Source: an uncultured Flavobacteriales bacterium
GTDB taxonomy: Bacteria; Bacteroidota; Bacteroidia; Flavobacteriales_G; Salibacteraceae
Direction of reading: 5' to 3'
NCBI GenBank assembly: GCA_937121175.1
Contig: CAKZKD010000028.1
Coordinates: 220,506-284,505 of the forward strand
Length of the DNA stretch: 64,000 nt
This document shows positions 36,396 through 45,847 of this stretch, piece by piece (the stretch's first letter is position 1; the number at the start of each line of letters is the position of its first letter). The notes below the pieces were generated by a model. It saw nothing but the letters and a program-made list of their open reading frames with translations. It was not told the origin of the DNA and did no database searches. A program made the position numbers and the translations under genes.

Positions 36396-37796
36396 ATGAG
36401 CGACAAGCAGAAAACTTTAAACCAACCCTTTTCCGTTTCAGGAATTGGATTGCATACCGGAAAACAAGTCAACATAACGGTTAAACCCGCACCAGAAAAT
36501 CACTGGTTTGTTTTTAAAAGAATTGACATTGAAGGTTCTCCTGAGGTAAAAGCAGATGTTGATAATGTATTTCACACGCAGCGTGGCACATCTCTAAAAA
36601 GTGGAGAAGCGGAAGTTCATACAACGGAACATTTACTTGCTTCACTTTATGGAATGGGAATAGACAATGCTCTTATAGAAATTGATGGACCAGAAATCCC
36701 AATTCTAGACGGAAGTGCAAGACATTTTATAAGTGCCATCAAGGAAGCTGGAATCAAAGAGCAAGACTTCGACAAAAACTACTATACGCTAACGGAAAAC
36801 ATGGCGTACGAAGATGTTGACAAGCAAATTGAAATGCTCGCTGTTCCTACCAACGGAGGTGAATTTCGAATTACTGTAATGGTGGATTACAATTCACCAT
36901 TACTCGGCACCCAGCATGCTTCCATGTACCATTTAGGAGAGTTCGAAAAAGAAATTTCGAACTGTAGAACTTTCGTTTTCTTAAGGGAACTTATACAGTT
37001 GGTAAATGCTGGTTTAATTAAAGGTGGTGACGTTGATAATGCCATTGTTATGGTTGACACGGAACTTGAAGAATCTGAAAAAGATAAATTAGCCGAAACA
37101 TTCAATAGAGATAAATCAGAATTGGAAGCAGTAGGGATTGGCATCTTGAACAACGTAAACCTTCAATTCGAAAACGAACCTGCAAGACATAAATTATTGG
37201 ATATTGTGGGTGATTTGGCTTTGGTTGGAAGACCCTTAAAAGGTCATATTCTTGCTGCAAGACCAGGTCATTTTGGAAATGTACAATTTGGCAAATTGAT
37301 AAAGGCCCAGATTAAAGCGGAAGAGAATAAACCGCCGAAATACGATGACACAATTGCTCCAGTTATGGACATTGATAAAATAACCAGTTTGCTACCACAC
37401 CGTTACCCTTTTTTATTGGTGGATAAAATAATTGAACTTACCGGCGAGAAAATAATTGGGGTAAAACACGTTACTCGAAACGAAGAATTTTTTGAAGGCC
37501 ACTTTCCTGGAAATCCAGTAATGCCTGGTGTCCTCCAAATTGAAGCAATGGCACAAACGGGAGGTATTTTGGTACTAAATTCTGTTGATGACCCAGAACG
37601 CTACTCAACCTACTTTATGAAAATCGATAAAGTTAAATTCAAGAGAAAAGTGATTCCTGGCGATACTATAGTTATGGAATGTAAGTTAATCCAGCCTATT
37701 CGTCGTGGGATTTGTGTAATGAGAGCAAGAGCATACGTGGGTGGGAAATTAGCTACTGAAGGTGAGTTAATGGCACAAGTAGTTAAAGACAAATAA
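36396..37796 (+). CDS. lpxC: Bifunctional LpxC deacetylase / FabZ dehydratase fusion
   Basis: The N-terminal part (about 1-305) is LpxC, the zinc deacetylase that commits UDP-3-O-acyl-GlcNAc to lipid A. It shows SGIGLHTGK, the zinc-site region HTTEHLLASLYGMGIDN and PILDGSA. From about residue 325 it is FabZ, the 3-hydroxyacyl-ACP dehydratase, with LPHRYPFLLVDK and the active-site HFPGNPVMPGVLQIEAMAQ. The 466-residue reading frame is continuous, and this fusion is well known in Bacteroidota, so it is not a sequencing error. Joining the two activities may balance hydroxyacyl-ACP use between lipid A and phospholipids. It lies between lpxD and lpxA. Confidence 0.96.
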   Translation: MSDKQKTLNQPFSVSGIGLHTGKQVNITVKPAPENHWFVFKRIDIEGSPEVKADVDNVFHTQRGTSLKSGEAEVHTTEHLLASLYGMGIDNALIEIDGPEIPILDGSARHFISAIKEAGIKEQDFDKNYYTLTENMAYEDVDKQIEMLAVPTNGGEFRITVMVDYNSPLLGTQHASMYHLGEFEKEISNCRTFVFLRELIQLVNAGLIKGGDVDNAIVMVDTELEESEKDKLAETFNRDKSELEAVGIGILNNVNLQFENEPARHKLLDIVGDLALVGRPLKGHILAARPGHFGNVQFGKLIKAQIKAEENKPPKYDDTIAPVMDIDKITSLLPHRYPFLLVDKIIELTGEKIIGVKHVTRNEEFFEGHFPGNPVMPGVLQIEAMAQTGGILVLNSVDDPERYSTYFMKIDKVKFKRKVIPGDTIVMECKLIQPIRRGICVMRARAYVGGKLATEGELMAQVVKDK

Positions 37797-37805
37797 CAAT
37801 ACAGC

Positions 37806-38582
37806 ATGATACATCGTCGAGCGGAGGTACACCCAAATGCAAAAATTGGGAAAGACGTAGAAATTGGTCCATTTACCTGTATTTATGGCGATGTAGAAAT
37901 AGGTGATGGAACATGGATTGGACCTAACGTGACCATTTTTGACGGTGCAAGAATTGGCAAAAACTGTAAGATTTTTTCAACCGCTGTTATCTCTGCAGAT
38001 TCGCAAGATTTAAAGTACGAAGGGGAAAAAACAACTGTCGAAATTGGAGATAACACAGTAATTCGTGAGGCTGTTACTATTCATAAAGGAACCGCGGACA
38101 GATGGAAAACCGTTATTGGAAACAACTGCTTACTAATGGCATACGTTCATATTGCACACGATTGCATTATCGGAAACAATGTAATTATTGCAAATGCCAC
38201 TGGACTAAGTGGACATATTACAATTGACGACAATGTTGTCATTGAAGGGATGGTTGGAGGTCAGCAGTTTACTCATGTTGGCAAATACGCTTTTGTTGGA
38301 GGAACTTCTAGAATTAGAAAAGATATTCCTCCTTTTGTTAAAGCGGCAAAGGAGCCTCTTTCTTTTATGGGCGTGAACACAATTGGTTTAAAACGTCGAG
38401 GATATGCTGAAGATGCCATCCGAAGGATTGAGGATATTTACAGACTAATTTTTGTTCAAAATAAGAACATCACAAAAGGTGTTGAAGCGGTTAACGCAGA
38501 AATTGAAGACTGTGAAGAGAAGACCATTATTCTGGACTTCATCAGAAACTCCAAAAACGGCCTCATCAAAGGTCTGCAATAA
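37806..38582 (+). CDS. lpxA: UDP-N-acetylglucosamine O-acyltransferase
   Basis: LpxA performs the first lipid A step, moving a 3-hydroxyacyl chain from ACP to UDP-GlcNAc. The 258-residue protein begins with hexapeptide repeats (HPNAKIGKDVEIGPF). The catalytic histidine lies in AYVHIAHDCIIGN, and the C-terminal helical domain contains GLKRRGYAEDAIRRIEDIYR, a family signature. It follows lpxC-fabZ by nine bases, and its stop overlaps the start of the next ATPase gene by one base (TAATG), so translation is coupled. Confidence 0.97.
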   Translation: MIHRRAEVHPNAKIGKDVEIGPFTCIYGDVEIGDGTWIGPNVTIFDGARIGKNCKIFSTAVISADSQDLKYEGEKTTVEIGDNTVIREAVTIHKGTADRWKTVIGNNCLLMAYVHIAHDCIIGNNVIIANATGLSGHITIDDNVVIEGMVGGQQFTHVGKYAFVGGTSRIRKDIPPFVKAAKEPLSFMGVNTIGLKRRGYAEDAIRRIEDIYRLIFVQNKNITKGVEAVNAEIEDCEEKTIILDFIRNSKNGLIKGLQ

Positions 38583-39226
38583 TGGATAACCTGCGCTTAG
38601 AACAGGTATCAAAACGATTTCAAACTAATTGGATTTTTAGAAAATTATCCGTTGAACTTTCTACGGGAGAATCACTGTTTGTTAATGGCCCAAACGGATC
38701 AGGAAAATCGACGTTACTTAAAGTCATTAGCGGCTGGGTATCCCCAAATGAAGGAACAGTAGTTTACAGAGGTGCTTCCGGAGAAATATCAGTTGACGAC
38801 GTATTTAACTACGTTTCTATCTGTGCCCCTTACCTAGAATTACTGGAGGAATTTACACTGGAAGAATTACTGAATTTTCATCAAGGCTTTAAACCGTTGA
38901 GTGAACATAATAAGGCAAATGAATTTGCAGGAGCAATTGAAATTGAGTTTTTTTCAGATAAACCAATAAAATTATACTCCTCGGGCATGAAACAAAGAGT
39001 AAAACTAGGTTTAGCCCTTTTTGGAAACTCTGAATTAATCTTACTTGATGAGCCTACTTCTAACTTGGACAAAACCGGAATCGATTGGTACAAAAAGACA
39101 ATTATAGAGAAGGCGAAATCAAGAATTGTAGTCGTATGTTCAAACGACGTAGAAGCAGAACACTTTTTTTGCACTAAAAAAATTGACCTCACCGACTTCA
39201 AGCAGCACAAAACGCTAGATTTGTAA
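38582..39226 (+). CDS. ABC-type ATPase without an adjacent permease
   Basis: This 214-residue protein is a minimal ABC ATPase: Walker A GPNGSGKST, signature YSSGMKQR, Walker B LILLDEPTSNLD. It has no membrane segment and no permease next to it. It lies between lpxA and efp and overlaps the lpxA stop by one base, an arrangement I recall from other Bacteroidota. It resembles CcmA/LolD-like ATPases in size, so it might energise an envelope step supplied by a permease elsewhere, but that is inference. The substrate and partner are unknown. Confidence 0.82.
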   Translation: MDNLRLEQVSKRFQTNWIFRKLSVELSTGESLFVNGPNGSGKSTLLKVISGWVSPNEGTVVYRGASGEISVDDVFNYVSICAPYLELLEEFTLEELLNFHQGFKPLSEHNKANEFAGAIEIEFFSDKPIKLYSSGMKQRVKLGLALFGNSELILLDEPTSNLDKTGIDWYKKTIIEKAKSRIVVVCSNDVEAEHFFCTKKIDLTDFKQHKTLDL

Positions 39227-39242
39227 GACTAAAGAAGAAATT

Positions 39243-39806
39243 ATGGCAACGACATCAGATATAAAAAACGGATTGTGTTTAAACCACAACAACGACCTTG
39301 TACAAATCATTGAATTCCTGCATGTAAAACCGGGTAAAGGACCTGCATTTGTGCGTACAAAAATTAGAAGCTTGATGTCTGGGAAGGTATTAGACCACAC
39401 ATTTCCTGCAGGTCATAAAATTGAAGTGGTTAGAATAGAAACTCGGAAGTACCAGTTTTTATACAACGATAGTCAAGGATACCACTTCATGAATACATCA
39501 GACTATGAACAAACTTTTTTGGATGAAAAACTAATCAATGCACCTCAGTTTTTGAAAGAAGGTGATATGGTTGATATTATGTTTCATGCAGATGAAGAAA
39601 GAGCATTATCAGCAGAAATACCTCCATACGTTGAAATGGAAGTTACCTATACAGAACCTGGTATCAAAGGAGACACAGCAACAAATACTATGAAACCTGC
39701 TACGGTTGAATCGGGTGCTGAAGTTCGCGTTCCGTTATTTATTGACACAGGTGACAAAATCAAAATTGACACACGTAACGGTGTCTATAGTGAGCGCGTA
39801 AAGTAA
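39243..39806 (+). CDS. efp: Elongation factor P
   Basis: EF-P rescues ribosomes stalled at runs of proline. The 187-residue protein has the three-domain EF-P layout with the tip loop [11 protein letters not shown]; the lysine at residue 32 is the position modified in many bacteria. The C-terminal OB domain ends [20 protein letters not shown], as is usual. It lies inside the lipid A operon, 16 bases after the ATPase and four bases before the second lpxD-like gene, so expression should follow that operon. Confidence 0.97.
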   Translation: MATTSDIKNGLCLNHNNDLVQIIEFLHVKPGKGPAFVRTKIRSLMSGKVLDHTFPAGHKIEVVRIETRKYQFLYNDSQGYHFMNTSDYEQTFLDEKLINAPQFLKEGDMVDIMFHADEERALSAEIPPYVEMEVTYTEPGIKGDTATNTMKPATVESGAEVRVPLFIDTGDKIKIDTRNGVYSERVK

Positions 39807-39810
39807 AGAG

Positions 39811-40731
39811 GTGAAATTTAACCCACCACAAACCCTTACCGGGATTGCCCAAATTATTGGAGCAAAACCCATTGGTGATACCCAATTCGAGGTTCTTGGA
39901 TTGAATGAGATTCATGTCGTAGAACCTGGTGATATAGTGTTTGTTGACCATCCAAAATACTATGATAAAGCACTTAATTCAGCCGCAACCATCATCCTCA
40001 TCAACAAGGAAGTAGATGTACCACCTGGGAAAGCTTTGCTTATTAGTGACGATCCTTTTCGAGACACATTAAATTTAATTGAACACTTTAGCCCTTTTCA
40101 GAAAGCCGACAAACCCATTACTGAATCGGCCAAAATTGGAAATGGAACTATTATCCAACCCAATGTATTTGTTGGAAACAATGTCATTATTGGCGATAAT
40201 TGTCTAATTCATGCTGGTGTTTCAATCTATGACAACACGGTAATTGGCAATAATGTAATTATTCACGCCAATACTACGCTCGGCGGTGATGCATTTTATT
40301 ACCAAAAGCGAGAAGGAGCCTATCAGCAATTTACTTCTTGTGGTCGAGTGATTATTCAAGACAACGTTCATATTGGCGCCAATTGCTCGATAGACAAAGG
40401 AGTGACCGGAGATACAACCATAGGAGAAGGCACCAAAATTGACAATATTGTTCATATTGGCCATGACACAGTAGTTGGAAAAAACTGTTTGTTTGCAAGT
40501 CAAGTTGGAATTGCAGGTTGCGTCATAATCAAAGATAATGTTACGCTTTGGGGACAGGTTGGTGTAGCCAGCGACCTCACCATCAACAATAATGTAACAG
40601 TTTACGCCCAATCTGGAGTTGGAAAAGATTTGGAGGAGGGAAAAACGTACTTTGGCTCACCGTGTGAAATTGCAAAAGAAAAAATGCGTGAAATGTACAC
40701 GCTAAAACGTATTGCTAAAGAACACCAATAA
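39811..40731 (+). CDS. Second LpxD-like N-acyltransferase
   Basis: This 306-residue protein has an LpxD-like N-terminal domain ([15 protein letters not shown], then [22 protein letters not shown]) and a hexapeptide beta-helix with [24 protein letters not shown], keeping the catalytic-type histidine. It is shorter and more divergent than the lpxD at 35351. It may be a second acyltransferase with different chain preference, or may act on another nucleotide sugar. The start is GTG 39811, four bases after efp. Its stop overlaps the phosphatase start by one base. Two LpxD-like genes in one operon are, as I recall, common in flavobacteria. Confidence 0.87.
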   Translation: MKFNPPQTLTGIAQIIGAKPIGDTQFEVLGLNEIHVVEPGDIVFVDHPKYYDKALNSAATIILINKEVDVPPGKALLISDDPFRDTLNLIEHFSPFQKADKPITESAKIGNGTIIQPNVFVGNNVIIGDNCLIHAGVSIYDNTVIGNNVIIHANTTLGGDAFYYQKREGAYQQFTSCGRVIIQDNVHIGANCSIDKGVTGDTTIGEGTKIDNIVHIGHDTVVGKNCLFASQVGIAGCVIIKDNVTLWGQVGVASDLTINNNVTVYAQSGVGKDLEEGKTYFGSPCEIAKEKMREMYTLKRIAKEHQ

Positions 40732-41963
40732 TGGCGCTCAGTTCCTCTCAGAAAGATAAGCTGTTGGATACTAAATTCAAGTTTCGAAGAATTCTTGAAA
40801 TTACAAACGCTATAAATGAAAACGAAAAAGCCAGCGAATTATTTAAACTTTTTGCTGAAATCTTAGGTAAAGATTTAAAGCTTAATAAAGCTGTTTTTAT
40901 TTCACAATTGAATAAGGAATGGAAGGTTGCATTCCAGCTCAACAACGAAGACTTTATCATTTCTGAAGCGATAATTGATGAGCTTTCTGTTTTTACAGAT
41001 ATTGGCAATTTGTCGGATGCACAGAACAAATCGCTTCGAGATTTTGACATTTTGATACCCATACTTCACAAGACTAGGCCGATTGGTTTTCTATTATTGA
41101 AAGACGATGAGGAGGAAACCAATAAGGTCAGTAAACTCATAAAGAACCTGAATTACATTCAATCTACCGCCAATATAATTATGGTTGCCATTGAGAATAA
41201 AAGAATGGCAAAAGCACAACTTGAACAAGAAGGGTTTAAGCGGGAATTACAATTGGCTGAGCACATTCAGAAAGGACTTTTGCCGAACAATTTACCAGAC
41301 AATAAAAGTATTGCTTCAGATGCTGTGCATCAGTCGTATGGTGAGGTTGGAGGTGACTATTACGACCTAATTGAAAGTGCTCCAAACGAATACTATTTCT
41401 GCATTGCTGACATAAGTGGAAAAGGTATTTCGGCAGCTTTATTAATGTCAAACTTTCAAGCAACATTTAGGGCTTCCGTTAACCAGCGGATGCCCTTGAC
41501 ATCACTAGTGCGCATATTAAACAAATCGGTACTAGAAAGTAGCAGAGGAGAAAAGTTTATCACATTTTTCGTAGCTCGATATGATTGTTCCAACAAAGAA
41601 CTTGAATACCTAAATTGCGCGCATCCTAGTGCTTTGTTGTTTAATGAAAGTAGGGTCCGAGAATTACGCTCAAGCATTCCTGGGCTGGGAATGGTTGATG
41701 AGTTGCCACCCTTTGAAACAGAATCCATTACACTTACTGGCAATTCAATTTTAACTTGCTACACAGATGGAATTACTGAATTGGAAAACGAACATGGTGA
41801 ACTTTTTGGAGTTCAGCGTTTAAAAGAAAGTTTAAGAAACTTCAATAAAATGACCTTAGATGGACTTGTGGAACATGTTACATCTGATTTACAAGAATTT
41901 GCTACCAACTCGAAGGTTACCGATGACATTGCTGCTCTAAATATCCTCTTCAAAATCAATTAA
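40731..41963 (+). CDS. GAF-like plus SpoIIE/PP2C-type serine phosphatase (RsbU-like)
   Basis: The 410-residue protein has an N-terminal GAF-like sensory region (about 20-165), a short coiled linker (KAQLEQEGFKRELQLAEHIQKGL) and a C-terminal SpoIIE phosphatase domain. Metal-binding aspartates are visible in GEVGGDYYDL and FCIADISGKGISAALLMS, with late signatures LTCYTDGITELEN and VTDDIAAL. Such proteins dephosphorylate STAS anti-anti-sigma factors in partner-switching systems, but no STAS or RsbW-like gene is nearby. It is coupled to the second lpxD-like gene by a one-base overlap, which suggests it responds to or monitors envelope synthesis (inference). Confidence 0.88.
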   Translation: MALSSSQKDKLLDTKFKFRRILEITNAINENEKASELFKLFAEILGKDLKLNKAVFISQLNKEWKVAFQLNNEDFIISEAIIDELSVFTDIGNLSDAQNKSLRDFDILIPILHKTRPIGFLLLKDDEEETNKVSKLIKNLNYIQSTANIIMVAIENKRMAKAQLEQEGFKRELQLAEHIQKGLLPNNLPDNKSIASDAVHQSYGEVGGDYYDLIESAPNEYYFCIADISGKGISAALLMSNFQATFRASVNQRMPLTSLVRILNKSVLESSRGEKFITFFVARYDCSNKELEYLNCAHPSALLFNESRVRELRSSIPGLGMVDELPPFETESITLTGNSILTCYTDGITELENEHGELFGVQRLKESLRNFNKMTLDGLVEHVTSDLQEFATNSKVTDDIAALNILFKIN

Positions 41964-42066
41964 GAATTCAAAATTAAATGTAAACTTTGAATTCTTTAAA
42001 ACTAAAAGACACTTTGCAATTCTAAAAAGCGAATCGGGATTTATTTGTGAATTAATTTTTATCCCA

Positions 42067-42747
42067 ATGACTCGATATTTAATTTTTGCATTTTCTATTG
42101 TTCTTTCGTCTAATCTTCACTCTAAGGTTGATACGCTTACATTTACTGTTGATAAAGAGTTTACAACCTTCAAAGCATTTCATTATGATTGTAAGCAGCA
42201 GGTTCTTGACTTAGGTTGTTTGCTTAATAGCAAGGCATTGTGTTTAAAATGTAAGAACCCAATTACAGAAAAAGATTCCATTTTACAAAACCGAAAACGC
42301 GGTAATGACTCACTCTACATAAATCTTCTAGATAAAAACGGGACATTGAGAATCGAATTCTTTCGTCCACATTCGGAAGTATTTATCGGCAACGTTAAAT
42401 TATATGATAAAAGGGGCAGGCTTATGGCAATTGAAAATTATGGCACTAGTTTTAAAGGAATCTGCAATTCTAATTTAGTTACGGTGCATCAATTCCCAAT
42501 TAGAATTGGTACATGGAGTTATTACAATACTGAAAATCAAATTACTAGAACAGTTGAATACGAAGTTTTAATGGACAACCAACAATCTGATTTTCATGTT
42601 TTAGTGCGAGAAAGAAAATTCAACACACAAAATGGACATGTCAAAATTCAAAAGGAATATACCAAGACTATTGACGATTTAGAATTAGGGATCAAACAGG
42701 TGAAATTCGGGAAACCATTTTACAAGACCAGAGGAAAAAAATTATAA
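42067..42747 (+). CDS. Secreted protein of unknown function
   Basis: I do not recognise this 226-residue protein. It starts with a signal peptide (about residues 1-19, ending LHSKV). The mature N-terminus has a cysteine cluster (CKQQVLDLGC, ALCLKCKNP) with five cysteines within about 35 residues, followed by a beta-rich region in which KLYDKRGRLMAIENYG and WSYYNTENQITRTVEYE look like MORN/toxin-repeat-type strands. It has no sorting domain, so it is likely periplasmic. It stands alone, 103 bases after the phosphatase, and overlaps the convergent DUF5655 gene by six bases. Confidence 0.6.
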   Translation: MTRYLIFAFSIVLSSNLHSKVDTLTFTVDKEFTTFKAFHYDCKQQVLDLGCLLNSKALCLKCKNPITEKDSILQNRKRGNDSLYINLLDKNGTLRIEFFRPHSEVFIGNVKLYDKRGRLMAIENYGTSFKGICNSNLVTVHQFPIRIGTWSYYNTENQITRTVEYEVLMDNQQSDFHVLVRERKFNTQNGHVKIQKEYTKTIDDLELGIKQVKFGKPFYKTRGKKL

Positions 42748-43272
42748 TGCCTTTTCGTAGGCTTCTTTAATCCAATCCAAGAGTTCTATATCGATTTGTT
42801 CAATTTCAGAAATGCGTACCCGATGCGTGCACATAGCACCAAAAGGCCCGGAGAACTCCAGTCTTTCTGAGGTTGGCTTATCTTTTATTTTCAAACCGAA
42901 GTCTATTCTGGATTTTGTTGCTGGTTTAACTAATGCAAACTGTCTTTTGCGAATGAAACTCACAGCTTCCTTTTTAGGAGAGATAGTTATGTCATTTCCA
43001 AATTGGCCGATTTCAGCTACCAATTTTTGATAAATAAGAAATAGATTCTCTTTTCCCTCATACTGATTCGCGATTAAGTCGGCTTCAGTATGAGAACCTG
43101 CGTCCGCTTCCCTAGTTTTGAGTGCAACAAAATTTGCAAAACCATGAGTAAACCCATGTTCCGATTTCAAAAATGAAACCATTTGTCCATGTTTTTCTAC
43201 ATTAGAATTGAGCAACACTTTTTTCCAGTGCGACAAGTCTTTTCCTGTTTTCTCTAAAAGTCCTTTTTCCAT
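42742..43272 (-). CDS. DUF4287/DUF5655 domain protein
   Basis: This 176-residue cytosolic protein has an N-terminal DUF4287-like segment (KTGKDLSHWKKVLLNS and HGFTHGFANFVALKTRE) and a C-terminal DUF5655-like domain (ITISPKKEAVSFIRKRQFALVKP). Proteins with this pair are common in bacteria and have no known function. The gene appears monocistronic: the next gene upstream on this strand begins far away and the convergent gene overlaps its end by six bases. A perfect 14-base palindrome (TAACTAATTAGTTA, 43307-43320) lies 34 bases before its start and could be an operator. Confidence 0.78.
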   Translation of the reverse strand: MEKGLLEKTGKDLSHWKKVLLNSNVEKHGQMVSFLKSEHGFTHGFANFVALKTREADAGSHTEADLIANQYEGKENLFLIYQKLVAEIGQFGNDITISPKKEAVSFIRKRQFALVKPATKSRIDFGLKIKDKPTSERLEFSGPFGAMCTHRVRISEIEQIDIELLDWIKEAYEKAL

Positions 43273-43317
43273 AAAAGATATATTTTAAACTAAAATATAC
43301 TTTTTATAACTAATTAG

Positions 43318-44763
43318 TTAGTTTAAGGTTTTCTTTGTTTTCTCGGCGTACAAATCCAAAGCAACTACAATAGCCATACATCCCCAAAAAGGGACTGAAG
43401 CTTTATCTGTATCTAAGAAATTATTCAGGAAACCATGAATTAGGTATGTCGTTATTCCCAATATGGCCGCTAAATTCAATAGCTTCATGGATTGTTCTTC
43501 CAGCTTGTAATACAGAGGAATTGAGGTATAGTAAAAAAGAAAAATAATAATCAGAAACGTAACTAAACCAAGCACGCCTGTTTCTGCCAATGGCCCAAAA
43601 TATTCACTGTGTGCATTGCCCCCATCTCCAAAATTGGTTGATATAATGGTCAGCAAACTTGAATGCTGATAAGGAGCATATAAAAAGGAATAGGTACCTG
43701 GACCGTGACCAAAAACGGGTCGTTCGGCAAACATATCTAATGCAGCGTTCCAGCGATTCAATCGTTCAACATTACTTGCATCGGTAGCCACATTAGACAT
43801 AGATTCTACGTGTTCCGATAAATCACCAGAGGAATCCTGTCTGTTTTTTTCCAGCTTTTGCATTATCTCCGTCTGAAGATTGAAAAGAAGAAAGAGTGCA
43901 AAGGCAGCGACCGCCAATAAATATTTTATATGAATTCGCCAATGGATTACCAGAGCTACCAATAATGCTCCTACAAGACTTAACCAAGCAGCTCGGGTGT
44001 AGCTAAAAATTACACCTACAATAAAAAGAATTAACACCAAAAAGAACTGGATTTTAGCCGTTGCTCGGATTTTTTTAATCCATAAAAAACAAAGAATAAC
44101 TGGAATGTAAAATGCAATTAAACCACCATAACTGGTATGATCTTTATAAAAGGGCTGCATTACCCAATGCGCAGGTTTTTCTTCAAATCCCCGAATAGCA
44201 TGGTTTATTACTGTGTAAATAATAACTCCACCTAAAGGGATTATGTACAACCACAGAAATCTGTCAATGTTTTTACTGTCCTTAAACAGGAGTACAGCCA
44301 TAAAGAAAAAAGGCACTACAAACCACATTCTGGATACGAAAAACTTAAAGGAAACTAGCGGCAATTCACTTGGAAAAACGCAGATAAGAATCCAAACCAA
44401 GTTCAATAATATAGCGATGGAAAGTGGGTGCTTTAGTATTCGCATATCGTACTTCCAATCGTAAAGCACTTTAGCGAAGAAAATGAGCATTGCTCCAAAC
44501 ATTAGTGGCTCCGTAGGCAAATAAACTCCTAGCCCGAATTCGAGTTGTTCTAAGTTTTGTGAAAGCGGGGTAAAGAATACAATTCCGAGCAGTAGCCAGT
44601 CCAATTTAAACAATGCAATTCCAACTACGGCTACTACTAAAGGTAACCCCCAGAGGTAATAGAACTCGAATGCCGAAGCTACTGAGGCTATTGCAACAAA
44701 GGCCGCCATTACCAAATAAAAGGTATTGGTTTTGCCTTGTTCTGTTGCCAAGCTAAATGTCAA
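43318..44763 (-). CDS. O-antigen ligase/polymerase-like membrane protein (WaaL/Wzy_C)
   Basis: This 481-residue protein has about ten to twelve membrane segments and a large loop between about 300 and 395 containing DASNVERLNRWNAALDMFAERPVFGHGPGTY, broken by family-typical residues: the R..W and GHGPGTY pattern marks the Wzy_C superfamily. A conserved HSEYFGPLAETGVLG follows. Such proteins ligate O-polysaccharide to lipid A-core (WaaL) or polymerise it (Wzy); sequence alone cannot separate these. It lies 15 bases after the Wzz-like gene, so the two probably work together. In T9SS organisms a WaaL is needed to make the anchoring LPS, so this is a candidate for that role (inference). Confidence 0.85.
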   Translation of the reverse strand: MTFSLATEQGKTNTFYLVMAAFVAIASVASAFEFYYLWGLPLVVAVVGIALFKLDWLLLGIVFFTPLSQNLEQLEFGLGVYLPTEPLMFGAMLIFFAKVLYDWKYDMRILKHPLSIAILLNLVWILICVFPSELPLVSFKFFVSRMWFVVPFFFMAVLLFKDSKNIDRFLWLYIIPLGGVIIYTVINHAIRGFEEKPAHWVMQPFYKDHTSYGGLIAFYIPVILCFLWIKKIRATAKIQFFLVLILFIVGVIFSYTRAAWLSLVGALLVALVIHWRIHIKYLLAVAAFALFLLFNLQTEIMQKLEKNRQDSSGDLSEHVESMSNVATDASNVERLNRWNAALDMFAERPVFGHGPGTYSFLYAPYQHSSLLTIISTNFGDGGNAHSEYFGPLAETGVLGLVTFLIIIFLFYYTSIPLYYKLEEQSMKLLNLAAILGITTYLIHGFLNNFLDTDKASVPFWGCMAIVVALDLYAEKTKKTLN

Positions 44764-44778
44764 AATGAATGGTTTAAA

Positions 44779-45792
44779 TTACCCTTTTTGAATTCGTTGA
44801 TAATTCTCTAATCCAATAATGACCAGAAGTGACAATACAAAAGTTGCCATAACAGACACCACAACAATTAACCAACGAATTGGGTAAGCCTTCTTTTCTG
44901 AAGCCCATGCTTGGTTTACTGTAAACTTATGCGTTACATTTTGAGAAGCATCTACTTTCAATTCTTCATACTTGGCTCGAAGCAACAGCAAACGCTCCAA
45001 TTCAAATTCACGTTGATCGCTCAATCTTTCTTGGAGCGGGCCATATTTCCCTAAGGTATCCAACTCATCTTTCAACCGTTTTGCAGCACCACTATTTCCC
45101 TGCGCCAAAACCTTGTAATATTCCTGAGAAAGCATTTCGGTTTGTTTTTCCGCATTCGCAATACCTTTTTCACCTAGCATTCTCAAAGTATCATCAGCAG
45201 ATTTCATGCGATTCTCCATTTTTTCATATTCCTTCTCAATTACCTGCAATGCTTGTTTAGCTCTTTGATGAATCATATTATTCTTTGCAGAGTCTAACAA
45301 AGCGGCAATATCATTTGCGATAGCGGCAGCCATATTCTTATCCTTATCCAGCACACGGATTTCAATGGACTGGAACTCAGTTCGTTTGTACGAAACATTA
45401 TCTTCCCAAGTCTCAATCAATTTGGTTTGTGGAAAATCTTCATCAGGCTCTATCTCGTAATGACTCATCAATTGATACTTAGCCACAATCCTATCGCGAA
45501 TCATTTCTGAATTTAAAATCTGAAGCATTTGTTCTGCTTGTTCCTCTTCTCCAAACTGAACAATATCATTCTTGGCTCCTGCATCTTCAGTCATCACGCC
45601 TTTCGAAATTGAACTCGAAAAAGCAGGGAAAAACACATAAGTAGATTCAAATTTTTCTGGAATAATTAATGAAACCCCTGCCGATATTACTGCGGCTAAG
45701 CCACACACAATAATTAATTGCTTTTTCCATTTGAGTAAAAACACTAATAAATTAGTGCTATCAAACTGTTCATTGTGCTGTTCTGTACTCAT
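44779..45792 (-). CDS. Wzz-like polysaccharide chain-length determinant
   Basis: This 337-residue inner-membrane protein has the Wzz layout: a membrane segment near residues 28-50 preceded by LLVFLLKWKKQL, a long periplasmic coiled-coil region, and a final segment (about 307-330) just before the C-terminus. IPEKFESTYVFFPA after the first segment is typical. It lacks a C-terminal tyrosine-kinase domain, so it belongs to the simpler class that sets O-antigen length. It is followed by the WaaL/Wzy-like gene and diverges from a glycosyltransferase gene, supporting a role in surface polysaccharide. Confidence 0.85.
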   Translation of the reverse strand: MSTEQHNEQFDSTNLLVFLLKWKKQLIIVCGLAAVISAGVSLIIPEKFESTYVFFPAFSSSISKGVMTEDAGAKNDIVQFGEEEQAEQMLQILNSEMIRDRIVAKYQLMSHYEIEPDEDFPQTKLIETWEDNVSYKRTEFQSIEIRVLDKDKNMAAAIANDIAALLDSAKNNMIHQRAKQALQVIEKEYEKMENRMKSADDTLRMLGEKGIANAEKQTEMLSQEYYKVLAQGNSGAAKRLKDELDTLGKYGPLQERLSDQREFELERLLLLRAKYEELKVDASQNVTHKFTVNQAWASEKKAYPIRWLIVVVSVMATFVLSLLVIIGLENYQRIQKG

Positions 45793-45814
45793 TTTTCAAT
45801 TTTAAAAAGTCCGT

Positions 45815-45822
45815 CAAAAGTA
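45815..45822 (-). promoter_or_regulatory. -7 promoter box (TACTTTTG) for the wzz-waaL-like pair
   Basis: On the minus strand TACTTTTG matches TAnnTTTG and lies 22 bases before the ATG at 45792, in the 55-base gap shared with the divergent glycosyltransferase gene. No TTG is found at normal spacing. Confidence 0.45.
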
Positions 45823-45847
45823 AGCGAATTCAATTAGTTTAGCCCCT

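Noticed and set aside
36396..37796. Possible sequencing error joining lpxC and fabZ
   Set aside because: The frame is continuous, both halves are intact, and this fusion is well known in Bacteroidota.
39811..40731. Second lpxD-like gene as a degenerate duplicate
   Set aside because: It is full length, keeps the catalytic-type histidine and hexapeptide repeats, and is translationally coupled to its neighbours, so it is not a pseudogene.
41964..42066. Promoter for the secreted protein at 42067
   Set aside because: Sequences such as TAAACTTTG and TTTATTTG are close to the consensus but have the wrong spacing or a mismatch at the second base, so I did not list one.
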